Counted from the stretch's first letter, positions 18,606-26,813 are shown. The stretch is DNA of 64,000 nt from Nostoc sp. PCC 7107 (GCF_000316625.1 NC_019676.1:2033001-2097000), one strand, 5' to 3'. Program-made: numbers and translations. The notes: generated by a model not told the origin, from the letters alone.

Positions 18606-20276
18606 ATGCCAAGATTAGATTATTTTGCACCTGGTGTCTACGTTGAAGAAGTAGACCGAGGTAGTCGCCCAATAGAAGGGGTGAGTACAAATATCGCTGG
18701 TTTTATCGGGTTTACAGAAGATGTCCGTGGTGATGCGGAATTATTTAAACCGATGCTAGTGACATCGTGGAACGAGTATCTAGAATATTATGCTAAACAA
18801 GGTTCGGACGGCTTCACCGATTTTGATGCCTATTTACCCTTTGCGGTGAATGGTTGGTTTCTCAACGGTGGTGGACGTTGTTGGGTAGCTAGTATCGGCA
18901 CAAAACTTCCTGGTTCTCAGCCACCACCAGCAGAAGAAACAGCTTTAAAACTGCGTACTACTGGCAACCGCCCATCTTTAAGCTTTGCTTTGAAGCCTGC
19001 TGAAGATGACGATAATAGCGGTGCAGAAGGCAGAATTAATGTTTCTGTCACCGAAAGTCAACCGCGTCCACCAGAAAGTCCAGAAGCTGAACCACCTGCA
19101 AATACTGGTGAATTTTTCAAAGTTATTATTAGCCGCAATGGGGAAATTCTGGAAGAATACGACAATCTTTCCATGAACCCTCAAGTTGAAGCGCCGCTAG
19201 GTGCTTATGCGGTGACAGCTTTGCAAGAGTCGCAGTTTGTGACTGTTGCTGACTTAGAAACACCAGGACAACCGCTGTCGCGTCGTCCTGCAAATGGTAC
19301 TTACGAAGTTAGTCCACCGCCATTAGTTTCGACTCCTGACCGTTTCCCCAGAGATGTGCAAGGTGTCCGGGACGATCGCACCGGGATGCAAGGTATCTTT
19401 GAAATTGACGAAGTTACCATGATTGCTTTCCCTGACTTGATGCGGGCTTATCAAAACGGCATCTTGGATTTGGATCAGGTTCACGGCATCATGGAAGCAA
19501 TGGTCAGTATGTGTGAAAATACTGCTCCTAACCGGATGGTAGTATTAGACCCACCGCCGTGTAAAGGTGGTGGTGCGCCTGTACCTCCTACCCAGGTGAA
19601 GCCCCAGCATATTGCTCAGTGGTTGAGTGCATTTAATCGGCGATCGCAATTTGCCGCCCTCTACTATCCTTGGATTAAAGTCCCCAACCCCCGTAACGGT
19701 GGTAGACCGATTTTGATTCCTCCCGCTGGTCACATGTTGGGTGTTTGGTGTCGGACTGATGAAACCAGAGGGGTTTATAAAGCACCTGCTAACGATACAC
19801 CCAGAGGTGTAATTGGTTTAGCCTACGAAACCAACCTGCGTGAGCAAGAACTACTCAACCCCTTGGGTATCAACTGTATTCGTACCTTCCCCAACCGTGG
19901 TATCCGCATTTGGGGCGCTCGCACTTTGGTAGAACCAGATAACTTACAGTGGCGTTATATCAGCGTCCGTCGCTTGATGAGTTATATCGAGAAGTCCGTA
20001 GAACTCGGTACTCAGTGGGTAGTATTTGAACCCAACGACCAAGATTTATGGGCGCGTGTTACCCGCACCGTCAGCAATTTCTTAGAAAGACTGTGGCGCG
20101 AAGGTGCTTTGTTTGGTGCTTCGGCTGCGGAGGCTTTTTACGTCAAATGTGACGCGAGTATCAACACCCACGAAACCATGATGTTGGGTCGGTTGTATAT
20201 CGAAGTTGGTGTTTGTCCTGTACGTCCGGCGGAATTTGTCATCTTCCGCTTTAGTCAATGGTCGCCTAACCAATAA
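18606..20276 (+). CDS. Contractile sheath protein of the injection system
   Basis: Sheath protein of 556 residues in the phage tail sheath/Pvc2-4 family. It polymerises around the tube and contracts to drive it outward. The conserved N-terminal strand FAPGVYVEEVDRGSRPIEGV and the ..TNIAGFIGFT segment are clear. The C-terminal half has the catalytic-free sheath core with RGVIGLAYETN, GINCIRTFPNRGIRIWGART and RRLMSYIEKSV, and ends in the beta-strand used for subunit hand-shaking. Residues about 100-260 form a Pro/Glu-rich insertion typical of surface sheath domains. An AGGA box precedes the ATG. Only one sheath gene is present, whereas Photorhabdus PVC loci carry three. Confidence 0.95.
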   Translation: MPRLDYFAPGVYVEEVDRGSRPIEGVSTNIAGFIGFTEDVRGDAELFKPMLVTSWNEYLEYYAKQGSDGFTDFDAYLPFAVNGWFLNGGGRCWVASIGTKLPGSQPPPAEETALKLRTTGNRPSLSFALKPAEDDDNSGAEGRINVSVTESQPRPPESPEAEPPANTGEFFKVIISRNGEILEEYDNLSMNPQVEAPLGAYAVTALQESQFVTVADLETPGQPLSRRPANGTYEVSPPPLVSTPDRFPRDVQGVRDDRTGMQGIFEIDEVTMIAFPDLMRAYQNGILDLDQVHGIMEAMVSMCENTAPNRMVVLDPPPCKGGGAPVPPTQVKPQHIAQWLSAFNRRSQFAALYYPWIKVPNPRNGGRPILIPPAGHMLGVWCRTDETRGVYKAPANDTPRGVIGLAYETNLREQELLNPLGINCIRTFPNRGIRIWGARTLVEPDNLQWRYISVRRLMSYIEKSVELGTQWVVFEPNDQDLWARVTRTVSNFLERLWREGALFGASAAEAFYVKCDASINTHETMMLGRLYIEVGVCPVRPAEFVIFRFSQWSPNQ

Positions 20277-20531
20277 ACAATTTTGGATTTTGGATTTTAG
20301 ATTTTGGATTTAAAGTTTCCGAAATAACTAATATCCATAAATTTAAATTAAATTCAACATACTTACAGGGTACTAATACCGCACGGCGGAAATAAACATA
20401 CCATAAGGAATTGCTAAAATGCTTGTGGGATAACTATTCTTTCTTTTGCCTTTTGCCTTTTTACTTTTGCCTTGTTGTACTAGCTATACCTTGTAAGTAT
20501 ATAAATTTACCAAAATTAAGGAGCTAAAAAT
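20277..20531. repeat. Repeat-rich gap between sheath and tube genes
   Basis: Contains TTTTGGAT-type repeats at 20281-20311 and TTTTGCC heptamers at 20444-20471. The latter share the TTTTTACTTTTGCC unit with 16355-16382. No terminator or gene was found. A separate promoter for the tube genes could lie here. Confidence 0.55.
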
Positions 20532-21017
20532 ATGCCTGAATTAAAACCAATAGCCGCCAGTAATTTTTACTTTGAAATTGATAGCATGACTGATATGGCT
20601 TTTAGCAAAATCGGTGGTGTTAAATTTGAAGCCAAAGTTCAAGGTCAAGATAAACCTTTAATGTCTACTAAAGGTGGAAATACTGTCAGACAAATTAACT
20701 CTGCTGGGTTTGAAGGACTATTCAATATTGAAGTCACAACTTTAATGAGTGGTGATAGTGATAGCACCAGCAAAAAAATGTATGATTGGTTCAAAAAATG
20801 TATGCCGAAAACTGAAAAAGGTGAAGGCAAATGGGCAGAAGGTAAAAAAACTGGCTCTATAGTTGCCTACGATACTGATGGCAATGAGGTTATGCGTTGG
20901 GACTTAAAAGAAGCTTGGCCTTCTCAATATAAAATTGGAGATTTTGATGTTTCTGGTAACGGCTATGTTGAAGAAACTTACACCCTAACTTGTGAAAATA
21001 TAAATCGTAAAAAATAG
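20532..21017 (+). CDS. Injection-system inner tube protein 1 (gp19/Hcp-like)
   Basis: Protein of 161 residues of the T4 gp19-like tail tube family. The start SNFYFEIDSMTD, a central GLFNIEVTTL strand and the end VSGNGYVEETYTLTCENINRK are typical. Hexameric rings stack to form the lumen through which cargo travels. An AAGGAG ribosome binding site lies before the ATG. It is followed after 56 bp by a second tube paralogue. Three tube-family genes in a row match the usual eCIS set of tube, tube initiator and baseplate adaptor, but which is the main tube cannot be decided from sequence. Confidence 0.88.
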   Translation: MPELKPIAASNFYFEIDSMTDMAFSKIGGVKFEAKVQGQDKPLMSTKGGNTVRQINSAGFEGLFNIEVTTLMSGDSDSTSKKMYDWFKKCMPKTEKGEGKWAEGKKTGSIVAYDTDGNEVMRWDLKEAWPSQYKIGDFDVSGNGYVEETYTLTCENINRKK

Positions 21018-21073
21018 ATTTGCCTATTTTTTCTAGTTAATTAATCATTCCGCAGTTATTTGGAGGTTTGTTT

Positions 21074-21541
21074 ATGGCAGAGTTTGTTTCTAACGCCAAA
21101 TTTTACTTTGAAGCCGATGGGCTGACTGATATTCTGATACAGAAAATCAGCGGTATGCAAATGAAAATGGTCGTAGCTGGTGGAGATGCACCGATTGGTG
21201 TCACCAAAGATGGTAAAACTCAAACCAATGCTACTATCGGTAGCGTAGAATGCTCAGAAATTACTGTTGAATGTGTAGCAACGGCAGATTCTAAACAACT
21301 GCTGGATTGGTACAATAAATGTCATGCAGAAGCTCTTTCTGGTGGTAAAGCTGAAGGTCGTTCAAGCCGTAAATTAGCAAAACTTGCTATCTATGATGGA
21401 GATGGTAACGAAAAAGTTCAGTACGAATTTACAGATATTTTTCCTACTAGCTATGGAACAGGAGATTTCACAGCAGGGAGTGGTGATTTGCTAACAGAAA
21501 CAGTCACCATTGGCTTTACTTATTTTGAACGGAAGAAGTAA
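21074..21541 (+). CDS. Injection-system inner tube protein 2 (gp19/Hcp-like)
   Basis: Protein of 155 residues, paralogous to the preceding gene. It shares the layout NAKFYFEADGLTD at the start, SECSEITVEC.. in the middle and GDLLTETVTIGFTYFERKK at the end. It differs enough to suggest a distinct ring position. The ATG at 21074 is preferred to an upstream TTG because a GGAGG box sits at 21062-21066. A heptamer repeat cluster separates it from the third tube gene. Confidence 0.88.
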   Translation: MAEFVSNAKFYFEADGLTDILIQKISGMQMKMVVAGGDAPIGVTKDGKTQTNATIGSVECSEITVECVATADSKQLLDWYNKCHAEALSGGKAEGRSSRKLAKLAIYDGDGNEKVQYEFTDIFPTSYGTGDFTAGSGDLLTETVTIGFTYFERKK

Positions 21542-21545
21542 GTAG

Positions 21546-21604
21546 AAGTATGAAGTATGAAGTATGAAGTATGTAGACACCCTTTGGGTGGCTTCCCGAA
21601 GGGT
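21546..21604. repeat. AAGTATG heptamer x4 plus adjacent hairpin
   Basis: Four perfect tandem copies of AAGTATG (21546-21573) follow tube gene 2. After them comes an inverted repeat ACCCTT..AAGGGT (21579-21604) of the dispersed Nostocales type. It lies within the operon, so its hairpin could modulate expression between tube genes. Confidence 0.65.
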
Positions 21605-21670
21605 AATTTTATCTTTTATTTTTTAGACTTCATACTTTTCTCTTATCTGAATTTTTATGTAGTAAATATC

Positions 21671-22162
21671 ATGACAGATTTTCCTGAAATTCTGACGAAT
21701 AGCCGTTTTTATCTCGAACTAAAGCTAACTGGTAGTCAAGAACCAGTAGATGGCTATTTTATGGAATGTCAAGGTTTTAAGGTTAATCAGCAAGTAATAG
21801 AAGTTGCCGAAGTTACGCCGCAAACCTGGGGTAAGAAAGGCAATACTAGTGGAAGAGTTATCCGCACAAAAATTCCGGGAAATATATCTTATTCCAATAT
21901 AGTTTTACGTCGTGGTTTAACTATTTCTATGACCATGTGGAATTGGTTAGCTGCTGTGCAAGAAAGTAAATGGGGTGACGAAAAACGTGATGGTTCTTTA
22001 GTAATTTATAATCAAGCTGCTGAAGAAAAATTTAGATTAGCATTTAAAAATGCTTGGCCTGCTAGTTATAAAATTAATGATGTGAATGCAGCTGGTAGCG
22101 AACACGAAATTGAAGAAATAGAAGTAGTTGTAGAAGAATTAAAACGAGTAAAAGTAGCATAG
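21671..22162 (+). CDS. Injection-system tube-family protein 3
   Basis: Protein of 163 residues of the gp19-like tube family, more distant from tube proteins 1 and 2. It has NSRFYLELKLTG, ECQGFKVNQQVIEVAEVTPQ, a basic KIPGNISYSNIVLRRG stretch and the ending EIEEIEVVVEELKRVK. This form, with RRG and WNWL motifs, is typical of the tube-initiator or baseplate-adjacent paralogue (Pvc5/Pvc1-type) in eCIS loci. The ATG at 21671 was chosen because family homology begins there; the frame is open further upstream but that stretch derives from repeats. The stop at 22162 is immediately followed by the next ATG. Confidence 0.87.
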   Translation: MTDFPEILTNSRFYLELKLTGSQEPVDGYFMECQGFKVNQQVIEVAEVTPQTWGKKGNTSGRVIRTKIPGNISYSNIVLRRGLTISMTMWNWLAAVQESKWGDEKRDGSLVIYNQAAEEKFRLAFKNAWPASYKINDVNAAGSEHEIEEIEVVVEELKRVKVA

Positions 22163-22163
22163 A

Positions 22164-22472
22164 ATGTTGCAAACTGATTTTGAATTTACTTTACCGAAAG
22201 GGTATCTAGATGCAGACGGTAATTTACACCGTAAAGGAGTTATGCGTTTATCCAGAGCGATAGATGAAATTGTTCCTTTACGTGACCCCCGCGTAAAATC
22301 AAATCCAGCTTATGCGACGGTGATAATTTTATCTCGCGTGATTACTCATTTAGGTGCATTAGATGAGGTAACACCTGCGGTTGTGGAAAATTTTTTTGCT
22401 TGTGATTTAAGCTATTTACAAAATTTTTATCGCCAAATTAATGAATTAGAAGAACTAGGGAGTGGAGAGTAG
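22164..22472 (+). CDS. Small eCIS tail-assembly-chaperone-like protein A
   Basis: Protein of 102 residues starting 1 bp after the tube 3 stop, so probably translationally coupled. It shares the pattern FTLP+GYLDADGNLH+KGVMRLS.A.DEI with the next gene, so the pair arose by duplication. Position between tube and missing tape-measure genes, small size and helical content suggest a tail assembly chaperone comparable to phage lambda gpG; this is inference. Unlike protein B it lacks a C-terminal zinc-ribbon-like CPQC. Confidence 0.75.
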   Translation: MLQTDFEFTLPKGYLDADGNLHRKGVMRLSRAIDEIVPLRDPRVKSNPAYATVIILSRVITHLGALDEVTPAVVENFFACDLSYLQNFYRQINELEELGSGE

Positions 22473-22493
22473 GAGTATAGAGGAAAATAACAA

Positions 22494-22865
22494 ATGATTA
22501 ATATACAAACAGAATTTAACTTTACCCTACCTAGAGGTTTATTAGATGTAGACGGAAATTTGCATCGCCAAGGTGTGATGCGTCTAGCGACAGCTAAAGA
22601 TGAAATAATTGTGCAGAAAAATCGGGCTGCTCAGGAAAATACAGCTTATGCTGCGATCGCAATGCTATCACAAGTAATCATTTGTTTGGGTGATTTAACA
22701 ATAATAACTCCTGATTTACTAGAAAATCTTTTTTCACGGGATTTGGCATATTTGCGAGAGTTTTATAATCGAATTAATCAGCAAGGTGATGCTGAAATTC
22801 CAGTACAATGTCCCCAATGTCAGACTAATTTTCACGTAGAGTTAGCTTTATCGGGGGAATCATAG
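22494..22865 (+). CDS. Small eCIS tail-assembly-chaperone-like protein B
   Basis: Protein of 123 residues, paralogue of A, with an added C-terminal VQCPQCQTNFHVE segment that could be half of a metal site. A GAGGAAAA ribosome binding site precedes the ATG. Its last codons (TTA TCG GGG GAA TCA TAG) contain five G residues at 22853-22857. The -1 frame from there runs on into a 47-codon DUF6760-like stretch that has no start codon of its own. A programmed -1 frameshift producing a longer fusion, as with lambda gpG-GT, would explain this layout. Confidence 0.78.
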   Translation: MINIQTEFNFTLPRGLLDVDGNLHRQGVMRLATAKDEIIVQKNRAAQENTAYAAIAMLSQVIICLGDLTIITPDLLENLFSRDLAYLREFYNRINQQGDAEIPVQCPQCQTNFHVELALSGES

Positions 22866-23008
22866 GCTACCCCTCAGATTTACTCCATGAGGAGGTAGCC
22901 TGTATTGCGTTTAATTTCCATTGGAGTTTAGCAGAAATTTTAAGTTTAGAGCATTCTGACCGTCAGCATTGGGTTGAAGAAATTAGCAAAATTGTGCAGC
23001 CAGAATAA
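22853..23008 (+). CDS. DUF6760-like short ORF without a canonical start codon
   Basis: Reads GGIIGYPSDLLHEEV then IAFNFHWSLAEIL and LEHSDRQHWVEEISKI, ending at TAA 23006-23008. This matches my recollection of the DUF6760 family found next to small chaperone-like genes in eCIS loci. The frame is open only from 22829 (TAA at 22826-22828), and it contains no ATG, GTG or TTG before the conserved part. Expression would need a -1 frameshift from the upstream gene at the G-run, or initiation at ATC/ATA (22859/22862). Coordinates given start at the proposed slip position. Confidence 0.65.
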   Translation, partial: GGIIGYPSDLLHEEVACIAFNFHWSLAEILSLEHSDRQHWVEEISKIVQPE

Positions 23009-23055
23009 TTGATAAATGCCTTATCACATTAGCAAATCTTTAGGTACACACTATA

Positions 23056-23150
23056 GGAAGATGCCCCAATATTGAACTCAGCCTAAATTTATTCTGGTGT
23101 GTCAAATAACTGCTTTCTACAGAGGTTTAGCTGAGTGCTAAACCTTTTTT
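23056..23150 (+). ncRNA. Candidate small RNA unit A
   Basis: A -10 like TACACA (23045-23050) is followed by TATAGGAAGATG, about 60 nt of AT-rich sequence and a strong intrinsic terminator: AGGTTTAGC-tgagt-GCTAAACCT with T6, at 23123-23150. The same order and spacing recur at 23671, 23960 and 24446. It could be the terminator of the tube operon, but the shared upstream promoter-like box argues for a separate transcript. The exact 5' end is estimated. Confidence 0.5.
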
Positions 23151-23339
23151 ATAATTTATGGTTTTGTAAAAAACTAACGGCTCTAGTAAACTCGCGATCG
23201 CAAGATATATTTTATCATCGATAGCTAAATCTAATACACTAGATTGTCATCTAAAGTTTTTCTATCTCTCGCTAGATAGGCGAAATAAATTATTTTCAAA
23301 GTTAATATTCGGTCTCATAATGCCTGAAAAACGTGTATC

Positions 23340-23367
23340 TACCCTGGAAGTAAAACCAGGGTTTTTC
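23340..23367 (+). terminator. Intrinsic terminator (divergent unit B)
   Basis: ACCCTGG-aagtaaaa-CCAGGGT followed by TTTT. Upstream, ATAAATTA at 23285-23292 and TACACT at 23235-23240 recall the conserved boxes of the neighbouring small-RNA-like units, but the spacing differs. It is probably a diverged member of the same series. Confidence 0.55.
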
Positions 23368-23670
23368 TCATTAATATAAACAATTAAATATAAGAATCAG
23401 ATTTGATTTCTGAAAAATTCTAGTGTGTGTAGTGGCGTTAGGCGTAAGCCGCAAAACACCAAAGGTTTTGTGGTAGAGGTATTACGCTGTCGCTAACACA
23501 TCCTACTTGTTGGACATATTATTTGTTATGCAAAATATTTTTATACAATAGTTGAGTGTAATATCCCACTAGAGGTAGGGTGAATTAATAATATCCCGAT
23601 TGAAAATCTAATTTGTACATTTACTGAAGAGAAATACATATCATGCTTTATATTTTTTGTACACAACTGT

Positions 23671-23763
23671 AAGGAAGATGATCTACATTTAGTGAGGAGA
23701 TAAATTATCTAGATATGGTAAACACCTGGTATTTATAGGCTTGGCTATTGTCCAAGCCTTTTT
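23671..23763 (+). ncRNA. Candidate small RNA unit C
   Basis: TACACA (23660-23665), then AAGGAAGATG, ATAAATTA (23700-23707), GGTAAACACCTGGTA and an intrinsic terminator AGGCTTGG-ctattgt-CCAAGCCT-TTTT ending at 23763. It aligns almost without gaps to unit E over about 85 nt. Terminator stems differ from units A and D by compensating T-A to C-G changes. The 5' end is estimated from the -10 box. Confidence 0.55.
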
Positions 23764-23959
23764 CATATTTTTTATACAATAAAATTATGTGAAAATCTTA
23801 ATCAGTAAACTATAATTAGCTCCTTTGTACATAGCTTTGATATCTAAAACTAATAATCTAACTTGCTCCTAATACTGTTTTTTAAGCTGTGCTCAACTCT
23901 CTCTATTCTTACTTTTCTGGTGTTTACATCAATTGTATAGTATTTGGCTATAACCTAAA

Positions 23960-24055
23960 GATAGATGAAGTATCTGAGTAGAAAGTAATAAATTAATTTA
24001 GTACGTTGTTAAGCACAGCAATTTTTAAGGTTTGGCTAATAGCTAAACCTTTTTT
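23960..24055 (+). ncRNA. Candidate small RNA unit D
   Basis: The best promoter of the set: TTTACA near 23922 and TATAAC at 23949-23954. AGATAGATGAAG, AATAAATTA and a terminator AGGTTTGGC-taata-GCTAAACCT with T6 (24028-24055) follow. Its layout matches units A, C and E. No convincing ORF lies within. Confidence 0.55.
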
Positions 24056-24079
24056 GTATCTAAAAAAGTAGATAAATTT

Positions 24080-24242
24080 TATAGCGATTTCCGGTCAAAT
24101 GAGGTACATAACTAATGTTTTTGAATGCAGAGGGGCGCAGAGAGAAGTTGCCAGGAGGGTTTCCCTCCAAACAAACTTCGGTGGTGTTGCCTAATTTTAT
24201 TAGTAATGTATTTAGTACTTCAGCATATTAGGAAATGCTATA
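24080..24242. mobile_element. MITE-like element between small-RNA units
   Basis: Imperfect terminal inverted repeats of about 40 bp bound this 163-bp stretch: TATAGCGATTTCC.. at the left and ..GGAAATGCTATA at the right, with GAGGTACATAACTAAT matched by ATTAGTAATG..GTACTTC inside. The middle holds a fragment (GCAGAGGGGCGCAGAGAG) seen in other dispersed repeats. It has no coding capacity, so any transposition would depend on a transposase elsewhere. Confidence 0.5.
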
Positions 24243-24445
24243 GCTTAATAATTTTCGATACATAGCACAATCTAACCTAATACAGATTAGGCTGCAAAGT
24301 AGATAAGGAAGGATAGTAAAAAGAATAAAAAATTGATCAATGATTTAGGACTGCTACATATTTGTATTTATAAATTATTTCAGAATTGAAAATATTACTT
24401 GTGTTTCCAGTCATATCAGTTATTAAATCATTTGTATACATCCTT

Positions 24446-24541
24446 GAGAGAGATGAGCTAAAGGATGAATTCGGATAAATTAAGCTTGGTGTAGTAAATG
24501 CTTGGTATATATAAAGGCTTGGATAAACCAAGCCTTTTTTT
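24446..24541 (+). ncRNA. Candidate small RNA unit E
   Basis: TATACA (24435-24440), GAGAGATGAGCT, GGATAAATTA, GTAGTAAATGCTTGGTATAT and a terminator AAAGGCTTGG-ataaa-CCAAGCCTTT-TTTT ending at 24541. It is closest to unit C. The lack of a shared reading frame among units favours RNA rather than peptide products. Confidence 0.55.
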
Positions 24542-25360
24542 GTAAACTTTTTGGGCATTCCATTATTACTAATTCTTATCGTATTTGTTGGTCAATCTAA
24601 TGCAAGTATATTTCAAAAACTCTGCAAAATAGTGTTGGGTGTACTTTAAAATGATAAATACACAGGTGACACTAGCGATCGCCTCAAGCCTCAACAGAGT
24701 GTATATGAATTGCACTGAAAAAGTCTAACCAAAGATTTTATATAAGTAATACTGGCAGAATTGACGAAAAACTCTTGAAATACTTACAGTCATCCACATC
24801 ATTGTGCGTCCTGGCCGAATAGTCCAGAGAATAAACTGTTGAAGTTTCATTAAGAGGACTCATATTTGTGCTTTCCGTGGGAACTATATGGACAATTGCA
24901 CTAACAGAGGCTAGAGGGAATGGCAACTCATGAATTTATGTGAATCTCCGGTAATCTTACTTAACTAAACGTTACATTATGTCTGGTTTAGGCAAAGCTG
25001 AGGTTTTTTAAGTGTAACTACTGAGAAAAATCTAGTTAAATTTTGCTAATTTAGCAGTATTCTTTGAAATTCGTTTATCTAAAAGTTGATTAAAGACAAG
25101 GAGATTGTTTTAATTTTTACTGTTTGTGAAGTTACTTCTCCTAATGCTGATCAATTTTAATGATGGTAATTAATTTAACTTTTAATTACCCATATAAAAA
25201 AGGTGTAAACATCAAAAATCAATAGCATCAAGTTACTAATGCTCCAAAATTTATCCTAAGTATTTGTAGTATATTTTACGCAAAAAACTAAGTTTTTTTG
25301 AGCATGGTAACTAAAACACGTACGAATTGATATGACACATCTTGAATTTAGCTGAAGTAA
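24542..25360. other. Long AT-rich gap before the chemotaxis operon
   Basis: About 820 bp with no supported gene. Short ORFs in it have neither family features nor ribosome binding sites. The promoter of the downstream five-gene operon must lie near its right end, but no clear box was identified. Confidence 0.5.
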
Positions 25361-26404
25361 ATGCAAAATCTAATTCCTATGAGTAGTCATCGGTTAATCC
25401 AAAAACTACATCCACTATCTTTATTAGCACAGCTAACTAGTCGACGTGCTACGGGATGTTTACGTGTATTTACTGGATCAACTTCATGGTCAATCCATCT
25501 AGAAGAAGGTAAACTTACTTATGCTTCTTCATCTGATAAGGTGTTTGAGCGACTGGATAATCAGTTACGGCGTTTGAGTCTGAATATTCCCACACTCAAT
25601 AGCGCTACTCGTGTTCAGATGCGACTGATGTTTGAACCAGCTAGTGAAAATCTGTCCATACCATATCCAGACTACCAAGCTATTTGTTGGTTGGTAGAGC
25701 AGCGTTATATCAGTTCTATGCAAGCAGCTACCTTAGTAGACGAATTAGCTAAAGAGGTGCTGGAGTCATTTTTAATTTTAAAAGAAGGAACATACGAATT
25801 TTATCCTGACACTTCATGGAATGAACTACCAAAATTCTGCCAGTTAGACTTGCGTTTACTAGTGGAATATTGTCAAAGACAATTACGACATCGTTATCAT
25901 ATCCAATCACCAGTTAATGTTGCTAAAGGCTCTCCAGTTTTACCTGCAATTAATTCCCTGTCTAATGGCAAGACATTAACTAAAAATAACTCTAGTGAAA
26001 ATAACAATCAGAAATATGTCAAGCAATTAGAAAAAACTAGCTTATATACAGTTGCTTGCATTGATGATAGTCAAACTGTGTTAAATTCTATCAAGCTATT
26101 TTTAGATGAAACCACTTTTTCAGTAGTGACAATTAATGATCCAGTTAAGGCATTAATGCAGATTCTCCGCAGTAAGCCTGACTTGATTTTGCTAGATGTA
26201 GAAATGCCCAATCTAGATGGTTATGAACTTTGTTCATTATTACGAAGGCACTCAGCATTTAAACATACACCTATTATTATGGTGACTGGTAGAACAGGAT
26301 TGATTGATAGAGCTAAAGCCAAAATGGTCAGATCATCTGGTTATTTGACTAAGCCTTTTACTCAATCAGAATTACTGAAAATTGTGTTTAAGCATATTAA
26401 ATAA
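25361..26404 (+). CDS. PatA-like response regulator (PATAN + REC)
   Basis: Protein of 347 residues. The N-terminal PATAN/DUF4388 domain (about residues 8-180; LTSRRATGCLRVFTGSTSWSI..EGKLTYA) is the module shared by PatA, PixG and related cyanobacterial regulators. A Ser/Asn/Lys-rich linker follows. The C-terminal receiver has phospho-acceptor Asp279 (LILLDVEMP), and Thr/Lys in VTGRTG and LTKPF. PATAN proteins act in heterocyst patterning or in pilus-based motility and have no DNA-binding domain. It is first in a five-gene chemotaxis-like operon, as in the pix, tax and hmp-type loci. The start may be 25361 or the ATG at 25379; neither has a strong ribosome binding site. Confidence 0.88.
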   Translation: MQNLIPMSSHRLIQKLHPLSLLAQLTSRRATGCLRVFTGSTSWSIHLEEGKLTYASSSDKVFERLDNQLRRLSLNIPTLNSATRVQMRLMFEPASENLSIPYPDYQAICWLVEQRYISSMQAATLVDELAKEVLESFLILKEGTYEFYPDTSWNELPKFCQLDLRLLVEYCQRQLRHRYHIQSPVNVAKGSPVLPAINSLSNGKTLTKNNSSENNNQKYVKQLEKTSLYTVACIDDSQTVLNSIKLFLDETTFSVVTINDPVKALMQILRSKPDLILLDVEMPNLDGYELCSLLRRHSAFKHTPIIMVTGRTGLIDRAKAKMVRSSGYLTKPFTQSELLKIVFKHIK

Positions 26405-26435
26405 TAATGTCTTTCCCATAAAAGGAGAATTAGGA

Positions 26436-26813
26436 GTGAGTCTGACTTTGGTTGGCACAGTTTTAATTGTTGAAGATTCGCCCAGCGAATTAGAACTTAT
26501 GAGTCATTATCTCAAAGAGAGTGGTTATAACGTCATCAAGACTAGTGGTGCAAAAGAAGCTCTAGAACAAGCTATTTTGCAAAATCCTGATGCGATTGTG
26601 ACTGATGTTGTCATGCCGGGAATGAGTGGTTTTGAGTTATGTCGTTCACTAAAAAAAAATCCGGCAACTCAAAAGTTACCAATAGTTATTTGTAGCTCAA
26701 AAAATCTAGAAATTGATAGATTATGGGCAATGAAACAAGGTGCTGATGTCTATATTACCAAGCCATACACACGAGAACAGTTATTAAGAGCTATTAAATC
26801 AGTGGTGATTTAA
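26436..26813 (+). CDS. CheY-like response regulator (PilH/HmpB type)
   Basis: Single-domain receiver of 125 residues. It has the acidic pair ED at 13-14, phospho-acceptor Asp57 (AIVTDVVMPGMSG) and ITKPY with the conserved Lys. Such proteins relay phosphate from the CheA-like kinase in cyanobacterial motility systems. The GTG at 26436 is chosen because AAAGGAG lies about 10 nt upstream. Longer starts would overlap the preceding gene's end and add unrelated residues. Confidence 0.9.
   Translation: MSLTLVGTVLIVEDSPSELELMSHYLKESGYNVIKTSGAKEALEQAILQNPDAIVTDVVMPGMSGFELCRSLKKNPATQKLPIVICSSKNLEIDRLWAMKQGADVYITKPYTREQLLRAIKSVVI

Noticed and set aside
20532-22162. Prophage or type VI secretion origin of the sheath and tube genes
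   Set aside because: No capsid, terminase, integrase, TssB/C or TssM genes; DUF4157, DUF4255 and Pvc15-like ATPase point to an eCIS.
23056-24541. Tiny peptides starting at the conserved GATG in the tandem units
   Set aside because: Frames after this ATG close after a few codons and differ between units, so no shared peptide exists.
23009-24560. CRISPR array as explanation for the repeated units
   Set aside because: Units are diverged, unevenly spaced (289-615 bp) and end in terminators; there are no identical short repeats with unique spacers and no cas genes.
24738-24926. 62-codon minus-strand ORF in the gap before the chemotaxis operon
   Set aside because: No start signal or family features; random open frame in AT-rich DNA.
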